Source: Brevibacterium sp. UCMA 11754 (GTDB taxonomy: Bacteria > Actinomycetota > Actinomycetes > Actinomycetales > Brevibacteriaceae). Taken from it: 64,000 bases of DNA. The notes below the pieces were generated by a model. That model saw only the letters and a list, made by a program, of their open reading frames with translations. It had not been told where the DNA came from and ran no database searches. This document shows, piece by piece, positions 1 to 8,046 of this stretch (position 1 is its first letter; each line of letters starts with the position of its first letter). The position numbers and the translations under genes were made by a program. Where the stretch lies: assembly GCF_021532275.1 (NCBI RefSeq), contig NZ_JACBOT010000011.1, positions 62,001-126,000 of the forward strand, read 5' to 3'.

Positions 1-441
1 GACGGGGTTGACCCGAGTGGGCGCTCACTGCTCGAGTCCGCGACCCGACTCTTCGGCTCACCGGCCACCTGGCCGTCTCAGTTCTACACTCGCGACAATC
101 GAGCAGGGTTGCTTGCGGACTTCGCTGTCGAGGTCGCCGCACTCTCAGACTCCGGCGACGCCGTTGCCACTGGCCTGCTCCGTGAGGCTGGTGTCGAAGC
201 CGCTCGCAGTGCTCTCGCCGCAGCGAACAGCCTCGACAGCCCACTGCGCATCGCTCTCACCGGGGGACTGGTCCGGGCTGGTGAAGCACTCGTCTCCGGG
301 TTCAGGGATGAGGCCGCTCGTCTCAATACCGGCGTCATCATCGAGGAGCCCGCCGGTGATCCGTTGGCCGGAGCTGTGAGGCTTGGCGTACTCGCTGCAG
401 AAGGGAAGCTTCGCGCTCAGAACTCCGTGCTGTGGATGTGA
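1..441 (+). CDS. BadF/BadG-type ATPase / N-acetylglucosamine kinase family, C-terminal part
   Basis: The reading frame is open from base 1 to a TGA at 439-441, so only the last 146 residues are visible and the start lies outside the window. The segment contains a Gly-rich turn (IALTGGLVRAGEALV) followed by a C-terminal DPLAGAVRLGVLA helix. That is the usual end of the second ATPase lobe in the BadF/BadG/BcrA/BcrD group, which in actinomycetes mostly covers N-acetylglucosamine or related amino-sugar kinases. The phosphate-binding N-terminal lobe is missing, so substrate cannot be judged. The function is inferred from family resemblance of the C-terminal lobe only. Confidence 0.6.
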   Translation, partial: DGVDPSGRSLLESATRLFGSPATWPSQFYTRDNRAGLLADFAVEVAALSDSGDAVATGLLREAGVEAARSALAAANSLDSPLRIALTGGLVRAGEALVSGFRDEAARLNTGVIIEEPAGDPLAGAVRLGVLAAEGKLRAQNSVLWM

Positions 442-463
442 AATTCTGCAGCCGTGTGAGGCA

Positions 464-970
464 CTAAGCCTCTGCCGGTTCTCTGACCATCCGAAGTTCA
501 CGCACTCCGTCGTTTTCATTTGTTTCTACGTCACCGTCGAAGTCGAAGCCGTTTCTTCGGTAGAAAGCTTGGGCACGCGGATTCGGGTCGGCCACCCACA
601 GAGAAGTTCGCTCCTCGGGACCGACGACAGCGTCTAGAAGCTGTTGTCCGACGCCCGAGCCGTGGACAGCAGCATATGCGTAGAGGACGAACAGCTGTCG
701 CTCTCCGGGGCGATCCTCAGCTGCGGACGGGCCTGACAAGGCGATTCCCACGATGGCGCCGTCCTGGTCGGCGATCGCTGAGATATGGTCCGTATGATTC
801 TCAGGCGTGATGAGCGAACTCCACATCCTTCTGCGCTTGCCCATCATGTCAGGGGAATCGAGCAGCTCATCGGGCATGAGTCCGCGATAGGCCTCGCGCC
901 AGGTCTCAACATGGACCTGTGCCACCGCCTCGACGTCGTCGATGACGGGAGGTCGAATCACAAAAGACAT
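464..970 (-). CDS. GNAT-family N-acetyltransferase
   Basis: This encodes 168 residues, a normal length for a single-domain GNAT enzyme that moves an acetyl group from acetyl-CoA to an amine. It opens with IRPPVIDDVEAVAQVHVETW, typical of the first strand and helix. The pyrophosphate-binding loop is HGSGVGQQLL around residues 102-111, and NPRAQAFYRRNGFDFDG is the C-terminal 'wedge' helix and strand. The ATG start fits the family N-terminus. It faces the preceding kinase gene convergently and is divergent from the broken glycosyltransferase gene. The substrate is unknown, as for most stand-alone GNAT proteins. Confidence 0.85.
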   Translation of the reverse strand: MSFVIRPPVIDDVEAVAQVHVETWREAYRGLMPDELLDSPDMMGKRRRMWSSLITPENHTDHISAIADQDGAIVGIALSGPSAAEDRPGERQLFVLYAYAAVHGSGVGQQLLDAVVGPEERTSLWVADPNPRAQAFYRRNGFDFDGDVETNENDGVRELRMVREPAEA

Positions 971-1080
971 ACGACGAGGCTACAGCAGGTGTGCGGGAGC
1001 CCCTGCTGCGCACCGAATGTTCATCTGGCCGGCATCCCTGGACCAACCGCTGGTCAGGATCCTCAACCAGGATCGACTCT

Positions 1081-2143
1081 GTGAGATTGAATCGCGAATC
1101 GTCCTCGGCCGAACTCGAACTTCCCACCGGGCCGCGCACGCGGGCCTATCGGTTCTTCGAAGCGCTGCCGGCGATCGTCAGCCTCTCCGCCATCGGACTG
1201 GTGTTCGTCCTGCCGTTCATCAACGCGATGGCTGGGGCGGTCTATGTGCTCATCGTCGTCGGTCTGACGCTGATACGAGCGATGCGCGGTGCGGTCGACG
1301 TCTCACGCCGCTTCGTGCGTTACCGGCGCAGCTCTCGGGTTGATTGGGGTGCCAGACTGCTCGACATCGAACGGGCGATGGATGGTCTCCCGCCGCGACC
1401 GTATCCCTGGACGGGATTTCAGGCCAAGGAGCATGCCGCGTCCATTGCCCGTGTGCGTGAGTACCCGGGCGCGGTGGCGCGTCCTTCGACACTGCTCCAT
1501 GCTGTCGTTGTCGCGGCCTACAACGAACTCTATGAGGTGGTCGCCGCCGGAATCCGATCGCTCCTGCACACCTCGACCTCACCATCGAAGATCGTCGTGT
1601 TCTTCGCCTATGAGGAACGCGGCGGCCCACAGATGGCTGCGACAGCACGACGTCTGGCGGCCGAATACGGTGACGGATTCGCAGCGTTCGTCCTCGTCGA
1701 ACATCCAGCCGGGATCCCGGGAGAGATCGCAGGGAAGGGAGCGAACATCACCTATGCGGGGCACAGACTGGCTCATTGGGTGCAGGCGAACGGCATCGAT
1801 CCGGAGTCGGTCCTCGTCACCAGTCTCGATTGCGACAACACACCCCATGAGGCGTATTTCGACTCCGTCGCATACGAATACGCACTCGCTCCCGATCGCG
1901 CCCACCTCTCGTTCCAACCCATCAGCCTGTACATCACGAACATCTGGGAGGCGCCCGCGCCGTCTCGTGTGGTCGCGAGCGCGTCTGACCATCTGGCTGC
2001 AGTGGCTGCTCTATCCGCTGACCCTGCTCATCTTCAACTCATCGACGGCGCTGCACTCACAATGGCGTCTGCTCACCGGTCGCTACCGTGAGCGCTTCGA
2101 TGTCACTGAAAAGGTCTCCGCCACTTCCCGCGGAACGGTGTGA
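1081..2143 (+). pseudogene. glycosyltransferase (family 2-like), broken by an internal deletion with frameshift
   Basis: The N-terminal part reads cleanly in frame +1 from a GTG at 1081 (AGGA eight bases upstream; another GTG at 991 is possible). Two membrane segments are followed by a GT2-like core: VVVAAYNELYEVV, then a donor-site segment ending LVTSLDCDNTPH, then ISLYITNIWEAPAPSRVVA. Sense is then lost. The expected membrane-bound C-terminus appears in frame +2 from about 1985 (TIWLQWLLYPLTLLIFN, then a short tail ending at TGA 2141-2143). The catalytic middle between these two pieces is missing, as are several hundred bases expected of the family. The breakpoint lies near 1970-1990. The frame +1 ORF would run on to a stop at 2091 with a meaningless tail. 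Confidence 0.75.
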
Positions 2144-2252
2144 GAGACGACTCTCGGCCGCGATCGGTTCTCTACTTCGCAGTCACAGGTGCTGAGTCTC
2201 GCCGCATCATGTCTTTCGACTCGCCCGTGGACTAGCATCGATTCTGTGCCCG

Positions 2253-2282
2253 CAATGCTGAGGAACACAATGCTGAGGAGCG
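2253..2282 (+). repeat. two 15-bp tandem copies carrying a duplicated Shine-Dalgarno
   Basis: Bases 2253-2267 and 2268-2282 are near-identical 15-mers (CAATGCTGAGGAACA and CAATGCTGAGGAGCG). Each carries a GAGGA ribosome-binding core. Only the second lies at a working distance from the ATG at 2287, or from the flavoprotein start generally. Each copy also contains an ATG. Confidence 0.7.
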
Positions 2283-2286
2283 TGTC

Positions 2287-3597
2287 ATGACGGAAGCCGC
2301 GCACGACCAGTTCGATGTCGAATACGACTGCATCATCTCCGGGGGTGGGCCCGCCGGAATCGTCGCCGGGCTGCTCCTGGCACGCGGAGGCGTCAGAGTT
2401 GTGGTGCTGGAGAAGCACACTGGCTTCTTCAGAGATTTCCGCGGCGACACCATCCACCCTTCAACACTGCGGCTCCTCGACGAGCTCGGACTCTACAACG
2501 AGTTCGCGCGGATCACGCACCGCAGGGTGACCAATATCAGTCTTGTCGGCGACGACGGTCTCGACTACATCCTCGGCGACCTGTCCAGACTGAACACAGC
2601 GCATCCGTTCATGACGATCGCACCTCAGTGGGACTTCCTCAACCTGCTGGCAAAGGCGGGGGAGGATGAACCCGGATTCGATCTGCGGATGGGAGTCGAG
2701 ATGACCTCATTGATCTGGGACGATGACAGGGTCGTCGGCGTCCGCGCACAGACTCCCGAAGGTGAGACCGAGTTGCGCGCGCCACTCGTCGTCGCCGCCG
2801 ACGGACGCTGGTCGAAGGCCCGGGACGAGGCGCAGCTGTCGATGAGGGAGCTGCGGTCCACGATCGACGTGTGGTGGTTCCGGATCGACACCCGGGCGCA
2901 GCTGGCCGAATCTATTGCTCCCCGAGCCAAGGGCGGCAATGTGTTCGTCGCGATTCCGCGCGACGGGCATGTCCAGATGGCTCGTCTCATCCCGAAAGGC
3001 GAGGACGTGCGTTTCCGTGAGCGGGGGATCGAGTCTCTTCGCCGTGCGGTCGCAGAGACATTCCCCGCCCTGGCAGATGATGTCGAAGCACTCCAGCTTG
3101 ATGACGTGAAGCTCCTCGATGTGCGCCGCAACGAAGCCAAACGCTGGTTCATCGACGGACTGCTGTGCATCGGCGACTCCGTCCATGCCATGAGTCCGTT
3201 GGGCGGAGTCGGCGTCAACCTGGCGGTCCAGGATGGTGTGGCCACGGCTCGTCTTCTGGCCGAGGCCCTGCGCTCAGGGACAGTGTCCACCCGCGATCTC
3301 AAGCGGGTCCAGCGCCGACGGTTGCTGACGACGAAGGCCGTCGAGCTGCTGCAGGGCGGCATTCATCGGATGATCGAGCCGGTCGTCCACAACGGCGGAG
3401 TCATCCGCCCGCCGGCGCCGATCCTGTGGCTGCTGAAGACGTTCCCCGCGCTGACTGTGATTCCGGCGCACATCCTCGGCCTGGGTGTCACCCCCGAGCA
3501 CGCTCCGGACTTCGCCCGCCGTACAGTCGATGGCATGGACCGGAGGGCGGAGGGACGGAGGGCGGAGGGCCAGAGCCGGACCGCGCAGGAAGCCTAG
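2287..3597 (+). CDS. FAD-dependent oxidoreductase (PHBH-type monooxygenase family)
   Basis: The 436-residue protein has the flavin monooxygenase layout of the p-hydroxybenzoate hydroxylase class. The ADP-binding GGGPAG loop is near residue 20. The central VVAADGR motif is near 170. The FAD-ribityl motif GDSVHAMSPLGGVGVNLA is near 298-315. Such enzymes use NAD(P)H and oxygen to hydroxylate or epoxidise aromatic or polycyclic substrates; no substrate can be assigned. The SD (GAGGA) is part of a 15-bp duplication. The C-terminus ends in a duplicated five-residue unit (RRAEG twice, 15-bp DNA repeat at about 3541-3570). The stop codon shares the palindrome CTAG (3594-3597) with that of the convergent PH-MarR gene. 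Confidence 0.85.
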   Translation: MTEAAHDQFDVEYDCIISGGGPAGIVAGLLLARGGVRVVVLEKHTGFFRDFRGDTIHPSTLRLLDELGLYNEFARITHRRVTNISLVGDDGLDYILGDLSRLNTAHPFMTIAPQWDFLNLLAKAGEDEPGFDLRMGVEMTSLIWDDDRVVGVRAQTPEGETELRAPLVVAADGRWSKARDEAQLSMRELRSTIDVWWFRIDTRAQLAESIAPRAKGGNVFVAIPRDGHVQMARLIPKGEDVRFRERGIESLRRAVAETFPALADDVEALQLDDVKLLDVRRNEAKRWFIDGLLCIGDSVHAMSPLGGVGVNLAVQDGVATARLLAEALRSGTVSTRDLKRVQRRRLLTTKAVELLQGGIHRMIEPVVHNGGVIRPPAPILWLLKTFPALTVIPAHILGLGVTPEHAPDFARRTVDGMDRRAEGRRAEGQSRTAQEA

Positions 3598-4922
3598 TCC
3601 CGGTATCGACGCTGCCGTGCCAGCAGCTTGGTCAGTTGGTGACACTCTGCTTCGGTCATCGAATCCAGACCGAAGCGGGCATCGGCGACGATCTGACTGG
3701 CTCGATCGGTCAGTGCCCGACCCCGCGGCGTGATCTCGGCGAAGACCTCACCGTCGTCACCGGGCTCCATGACTCTTTCGATCAGCCCATTGTCTTCGAG
3801 CCACCTGACCGAGGAGAAGGACGAGCTGGCTTCAACTTGCAGCTGGTCCGTGAGCTCGACCAGAGGGAGTGCGCCCTGCTGGTCGAAGAACAGGAGGAGC
3901 AGCACCTCGTATCGGGCATAGGTCAGACCCAAGGGACGAAGCTTCTCATCGAGGTCTGAGATGAGGCGGCGGTGAGCACGCATCAGCTCCGTCGCCGTCT
4001 GCATACGGTCGCGTTCAGGCCACCGCAGCTCCCATGAGCTTGCAGCCCTGGCAACAGGGTCGTTCAACGCAGGCAGTGCGCTGCCGATTCTGAATTCCTC
4101 GGACTGGCTGAAGCCGTGGCCGGTATCGAGTTCCATGGTCGACCACTCTCCGGTGTCCACGTCAGGACCTGCCCCCGTGCGCACGGTCGAGTGACCATCG
4201 GTTCTCTCTCCTGCATCGAAACGACGCTCACTGTCGATCACAGCCGGCTCACGGTGTGGTTCGACGTCGTCTTCGCGGTCGTAGTCGTATTCGTAGCCGT
4301 AGGCATCCTCGGAATCGGAGTCACCCTCGACATCGGCTTGGAGGTCCGCGTCTATCTCCAGGTTCGTATCCGGCTGTTCAGCGTTATCATCGTTGTTCTT
4401 GTCGTTGAAGGATTTGATGGCTGAACGCAGCCCGGAGCGCTGAATCACCGTCTGGATGGTGAGGTCTCTCTCGTCCGGTCGTCCGACAAAACGGATATCG
4501 CGCAGGCCCTGGTCCTGGGCAGCAGACTCGAAGACGAAATGCCCGTATCTGAAGATCCGACCCATCAGCGGTTTGTGCACCGAGATGTCGAGAATACGTG
4601 ACATCGGCATCGTCGCCTTGTGCTGAGTGAAGATCCCGTGGATTCTGAACACTCGCATGTTCGTGATGACGAACCGGTCCATGTGCACGAACAGTGAGCG
4701 GTAGACGCCGAACAGGGCAATGGCGGCGCCGATGCCCAGCGGGATCGGGGCGAAATCAACTGGGACCGTGAAGGCGATGGCTGCGACGGCCACGCCAAGC
4801 ACAATGATGAGCGAGGGTGCGACGAAGGCGAGGAAATGGCGACGTACTTCGTCGACAATGAGCTCACCCTCTTCAGCGATGAGGTGATTTTCGACCTTCG
4901 GATCGGTCAGTGCCCTGAACAC
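3594..4922 (-). CDS. membrane PH-domain protein fused to a C-terminal MarR-type regulator
   Basis: One uninterrupted 442-residue frame holds two unrelated modules. Residues 1-180 form a bacterial PH-like membrane protein: two hydrophobic segments (about 30-75), then FVITNMRVFRIHGIFTQ and PMSRILDISVHKPL, typical of the bPH_2 group. Residues 185-260 are a very acidic Asp/Glu/Tyr linker. Residues 275-442 are a MarR winged helix (ARYEVLLLLFF, LEDNGLIERV, ITPRGRALTDRA). An ATG at 4136 (Met263) is preceded by GGAGAG nine bases upstream, so a free 180-residue MarR protein could also be made from the same frame. The GTG at 4922 has only a weak SD. It may be a true fusion, or two genes joined by loss of a stop codon. 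Confidence 0.75.
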   Translation of the reverse strand: MFRALTDPKVENHLIAEEGELIVDEVRRHFLAFVAPSLIIVLGVAVAAIAFTVPVDFAPIPLGIGAAIALFGVYRSLFVHMDRFVITNMRVFRIHGIFTQHKATMPMSRILDISVHKPLMGRIFRYGHFVFESAAQDQGLRDIRFVGRPDERDLTIQTVIQRSGLRSAIKSFNDKNNDDNAEQPDTNLEIDADLQADVEGDSDSEDAYGYEYDYDREDDVEPHREPAVIDSERRFDAGERTDGHSTVRTGAGPDVDTGEWSTMELDTGHGFSQSEEFRIGSALPALNDPVARAASSWELRWPERDRMQTATELMRAHRRLISDLDEKLRPLGLTYARYEVLLLLFFDQQGALPLVELTDQLQVEASSSFSSVRWLEDNGLIERVMEPGDDGEVFAEITPRGRALTDRASQIVADARFGLDSMTEAECHQLTKLLARQRRYRD

Positions 4923-4943
4923 GTCAGGCTGCTTCCCGCGCGG

Positions 4944-5108
4944 TTACGCGGACAGAGAAGTGAAGAAAGTGACCAAGGAGCCGACACCGGTCCCCACTGC
5001 CTCGAAAGCGTTCCGCACCGCCTCGGCTGAATCTTCTGGCCGACTGAACAGATAGAACGCCACAAATATGACGACGAGCGTGAGGACGGCCTTTTTTACC
5101 CACTTCAC
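4944..5108 (-). CDS. small conserved-looking membrane protein (54 aa)
   Basis: A GTG at 5108 is preceded by a GAGGAG Shine-Dalgarno at a good distance and opens a 54-residue frame ending in TAA at 4944-4946. The protein has a basic start (KWVKKA), one membrane helix (LTLVVIFVAFYLF) and an amphipathic tail (SAEAVRNAFEAVGTGVGSLVTFFTS). It lies 21 bases upstream of the PH-MarR gene on the same strand and is probably in one operon with it. Similar 50-60 residue proteins occur in many actinobacteria with no known role. The good SD, biased third codon positions and sensible topology argue that it is real. Confidence 0.7.
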   Translation of the reverse strand: MKWVKKAVLTLVVIFVAFYLFSRPEDSAEAVRNAFEAVGTGVGSLVTFFTSLSA

Positions 5109-5381
5109 AATGGACTCCTCTTTGCCGCGTCGCTGGGAAGGCGGATGCGGACAATTGGTTGCACAACCCGTTAATCGTAACCGCCCTTGCTGGGTGCCTC
5201 GGAGTAGGCGCGCCCAAAACCTGTGATCGTCATCTCATATAACGAGAATTGCAATCAGATGGGCGCCGAGGTGGCCGTTCCGCTGCCAGCGCCCCCACCG
5301 GATGCCATTCCGGTTTCCCTCAGTCCGGTTCGACGGTCAGCACCCCTGTGCAGACAGCGAAATCTGCGTACTGTTGAGGGT

Positions 5382-5633
5382 ATGAGAAAACTATTTGATT
5401 CCATTCGCAAAGTTGGCTTCCGTCGCGGACCCGACCGGATTCTCGGCGGTATTGCCGCCGGTCTCGCCGAGGCGACAGGGATGAACGTGTGGCTGATGCG
5501 CCTGCTGGTCCTCATCTCGTTCCTGCTTCCGGTCCTGGGGATCGGCGCCTATCTCGTCGCCTGGGTCCTCACCCCCTGGCAGGACGGAAGTATTCCAGTT
5601 GAGCAGGCGTTCGGTGGCCGCCTTGAACGGTAA
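5382..5633 (+). CDS. PspC-domain membrane protein
   Basis: This 83-residue protein is the classical short PspC: RGPDRILGGIAAGLAEATGMN followed by one long hydrophobic segment (WLMRLLVLISFLLPVLGIGAYLVAWVLTP). PspC proteins sit in the membrane and sense or answer envelope stress. Actinobacterial ones often stand alone or are fused to kinases. The ATG at 5382 was chosen over an upstream in-frame start because the PspC domain begins there and because TACTGT lies seven bases upstream (5369-5374). That spacing fits a -10 element for a leaderless mRNA; no proper SD is present. A strong hairpin terminator follows at 5707-5750. Confidence 0.85.
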   Translation: MRKLFDSIRKVGFRRGPDRILGGIAAGLAEATGMNVWLMRLLVLISFLLPVLGIGAYLVAWVLTPWQDGSIPVEQAFGGRLER

Positions 5634-5706
5634 GTGAACATTAGGTGTCGGCGGCTTCGCGTCTGATTCGCCGACTCGATGGTAGAATCCCGCGCCGACC
5701 CATGCG

Positions 5707-5750
5707 AAAGCCCCGCAATCCCTGATGTCTACTGGGATTGCGGGGCTTTT
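5707..5750. terminator. bidirectional hairpin terminator between pspC and tRNA-Lys
   Basis: Bases 5707-5722 and 5735-5750 form a near-perfect 16-bp stem (core GCCCCGCAATCCC / GGGATTGCGGGGC) around a loop of about 12 bases. The stem ends in TTTT on the plus strand and TTT on the minus strand. It can serve both the pspC gene from the left and the tRNA gene from the right. Confidence 0.85.
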
Positions 5751-5757
5751 CTGTGGG

Positions 5758-5830
<73 letters not shown>

Positions 5831-5954
5831 CGCCCCAACACAGCCGCGTGGACAAGCGTCACACCGGAGTTGTTGGAGACTCAATAATATTAGAGGTAAG
5901 GAGCCCGAATACTCAAACTGGTTCGCGGTGGCAATCAGCAGGCTTCACCGCTGA

Positions 5955-6893
5955 TCACTTTCCGAGTTCAGGGCGCTCGTCACCGGTGTAGGTGCGGGGG
6001 AGGGCATCCGGTGCGGTGGGATCCTCTTCGGCCGCCTCGTCGATGACATCGGACTCAATGGCCTTGTTCTTCTTGATGGCGCCGCGCAGCGCCGCGATGT
6101 TCTTCAGGCCCGCCAGCAGCTTGCGATCCTTCTTCGGCGCGACATACTCAGGGTCGGTCTCCAGCGGGAAGATCGTGGGCGCGGCACCGAAGGCCTCGGT
6201 CGACTCACCGGCGACCTTGCGGGCCATCTGAGCGTTGACCACGCCGCCGATGATCGCGCCGATGCCGAAGGGCAGCAGACGACCGACCAGCGAGCCACCG
6301 GCACGTGCGGCGAACTTGCGGATGAAGGTCTTGCGCAGCTTCCGCACCAGCAGGTCGACGACCGGGGCTGGGAGCTGCTTCGTCACGGCAGAGCCCCAGT
6401 TGCCGAACATCGACTCCGAGCCGCCGGACTGCTTGCTGAACTTCTGGACGAGGTTCTTTCCGTCCTTGCCGAGCATGAGGCCCAGCACCAGCGCATTCGC
6501 GCGTTTGGAGTCCTGAACCGGAAGGCCGTGGATCTCCGAGATCGCCTGTGCGAACAGTGCCGTGCCTTCGAGGAATCCGGCGGTCTCAGCGGTGGCCACA
6601 CCGAGTGCGGCAGTTGTGCCGAGTCCGGGGACTGCAGCGGTGGCACCGACTGCCGCGCCACCCGAAGTGGTCAGCGCGAGGTAGTGCCGGCGAATGATCT
6701 TGATGAGCTCTTCCGGAGTCGCATCCGGATTCCGGCGACGCAGGCTGCGCACATAGGCAAGGGCGACTGGGCGCTGGACCGACAGAAGTTTCGACAGCAT
6801 CGACTGGGCGCGGGGGTTGAGGGTCCCGTCCTCGTTGACAGCGAATTTCGCTGCCTTGTCCAGGCCCTTCTTCGCCACTGATGATTTTGCCAC
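5955..6893 (-). CDS. conserved hypothetical protein with central hydrophobic segments
   Basis: The frame gives 312 residues from a GTG at 6893 with a good GAAGGA Shine-Dalgarno. An in-frame start 81 codons upstream is rejected because that extension is low-complexity intergenic repeat. The N-terminus is basic and soluble. Residues about 85-135 hold Gly/Ala-rich hydrophobic stretches (GGAAVGATAAVPGLGTTAALG). A second hydrophobic segment near 230-250 (VGRLLPFGIGAIIGGVVNA) precedes a basic then acidic tail. The Gly/Ala helix followed by an AISEIHG segment recalls EcsC-like membrane-associated proteins, but this is only a resemblance. No catalytic motif is visible. It is divergent from the next hypothetical gene across an array of 27-bp repeats. 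Confidence 0.6.
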   Translation of the reverse strand: MAKSSVAKKGLDKAAKFAVNEDGTLNPRAQSMLSKLLSVQRPVALAYVRSLRRRNPDATPEELIKIIRRHYLALTTSGGAAVGATAAVPGLGTTAALGVATAETAGFLEGTALFAQAISEIHGLPVQDSKRANALVLGLMLGKDGKNLVQKFSKQSGGSESMFGNWGSAVTKQLPAPVVDLLVRKLRKTFIRKFAARAGGSLVGRLLPFGIGAIIGGVVNAQMARKVAGESTEAFGAAPTIFPLETDPEYVAPKKDRKLLAGLKNIAALRGAIKKNKAIESDVIDEAAEEDPTAPDALPRTYTGDERPELGK

Positions 6894-7009
6894 GGGAGTT
6901 CCTTCTCGTTGTCTGCACTCGTGACCTGCTGGTCGCAGGCCCGAATTTGTCACCAGTTTAGTAGTTGCCACTGTGAACCTGACGAATGAACCCTGACCGG
7001 AAGACGAAT

Positions 7010-7086
7010 GCCTGATCTGACCCGGGAGGGGCGAAAGCCTGATCTCACCGGCGAGAGGCGAAAGCCTGCTCTGGGTGGAGCGCCGG
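7010..7086. repeat. 27-bp tandem repeat, nearly three units, in a divergent promoter region
   Basis: Units start at 7010, 7037 and 7064, each opening with GCCTG(A/C)TCT; the first two end in GGCGAAA. The array lies between the divergent genes starting at 6893 and 7116 and shares no sequence with the other arrays in the window. Confidence 0.75.
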
Positions 7087-7115
7087 TCAGAGTAGGGGAC
7101 TAGAATGCTCTGACG

Positions 7116-7703
7116 ATGACACAGCCACGCTTTCACCGCCCGATACCTCTGGCCGATCTTGATTCGGTCAGTGCCTCCAATGACCCGGTGACCAGATCAG
7201 AGACCTCTCACGCGACCGCCGCACTTCTGCTCGGAGATTCGCGCGGACGGCGCGATGAGGCCGCGACGAAGCGGTTCGTGGAGTTGGCCGACGACATCGG
7301 TCTCGAGGTCATCGCCGAAATGTGGTCTGCAGCCCCTGCCGTCTCAGCGCCGGGAGCGCTCTGGCGTCTGTATGCACTGCGCGAATGGATCCTCACCGCT
7401 CCGCGTGAGCTCGCCGACATGTTCTCCGCCGGGCAGCGCAGGATGACCGACGGTCTCGGACTCGATGAGATCCTCGCCGGAGTCGAGCTTCCCGCAGGCC
7501 CCGACGAGGTTGCCCGTGCCATCGATGAGATCCTCGCTGGAGCCTTCCGCGGGGACGTCGTCATCGCTCTCCTCCGAGCCGCAGCGTTCGTCGGAATGTG
7601 CGCCGAAGGCACCGACAGCTCCGAGACCGCCACGCGGCTGCGCCAGTTCGCGAAGGACCTCAAAGATGCCGCCATCTCCCATCGTCACGGCGGACTGGAC
7701 TGA
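7116..7703 (+). CDS. conserved actinobacterial hypothetical protein (195 aa)
   Basis: The protein starts MTQPRFHRPIPLADL and contains ETSHATAALLL, a conserved WSAAPAVSAPGALWRLYALREW block near residues 70-90, and a helical C-terminal half (AGPDEVARAIDEILAG, VVIALLRAAAFVG). I recognise this as a family common in actinobacteria that has often been mislabelled as an RNA polymerase beta subunit; it has no polymerase motifs. All segments look soluble and helical, and no function is known. TAGAAT lies nine bases upstream of the ATG, so the mRNA may be nearly leaderless. The stop codon lies inside the first unit of a 20-bp tandem array. Confidence 0.7.
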   Translation: MTQPRFHRPIPLADLDSVSASNDPVTRSETSHATAALLLGDSRGRRDEAATKRFVELADDIGLEVIAEMWSAAPAVSAPGALWRLYALREWILTAPRELADMFSAGQRRMTDGLGLDEILAGVELPAGPDEVARAIDEILAGAFRGDVVIALLRAAAFVGMCAEGTDSSETATRLRQFAKDLKDAAISHRHGGLD

Positions 7704-7766
7704 CGGTCCGATCGCCTGACTGACAGTCCGGCCGCCTAACTGACGGTCCGATCGCCTGACTGACAC
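7699..7766. repeat. 20-bp tandem array beginning at the stop codon of the upstream gene
   Basis: Units at 7699, 7719 and 7739, plus a partial fourth, follow ACTGACGGTCCGATCGCCTG with few changes. Every unit holds the TGA that ends the preceding gene. The rest of the 343-bp gap (7704-8046) contains a single GTTCACC at about 7829, without the second unit needed for a PHO box, and the promoter at 7987-7992. Confidence 0.85.
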
Positions 7767-7986
7767 GTGGACTCGTCCTCCGAGATGGAACTCGGCCACG
7801 TACGCAGACTGTGAGATTTTCAACGCTCGTTCACCCGCCTCGGCGGTGGACTCATGAGCGTGAGCGAGTATCGTGGTGGGTGGCCCTCGTGGCCACCGGA
7901 CGCTGGATCTGAAGCCCCGGGCTCCAAATTCAGCCGCTTCGAGCGGCCTACCGCCGAGAGGCGCTCTCGGTTCAGCGTCCGGCACA

Positions 7987-7992
7987 TACAAT
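7987..7992 (+). promoter_or_regulatory. -10 element (TACAAT) for the DUF47-PiT operon
   Basis: TACAAT at 7987-7992 puts the expected mRNA start just before an in-frame ATG at 8002 and 45-50 bases before the ATG at 8047. No clear -35 hexamer is visible. The stronger SD favours 8047 as the translation start. Confidence 0.45.
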
Positions 7993-8046
7993 TGAAGCAA
8001 CATGCACATTCGTCCGGCTCGACCGGGCCCCGGGCAGGAGGAACGC

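Noticed and set aside
7829..7845. PHO box upstream of the DUF47-PiT operon
   Set aside because: Only one GTTCACC is present; no second unit at 11-bp distance.
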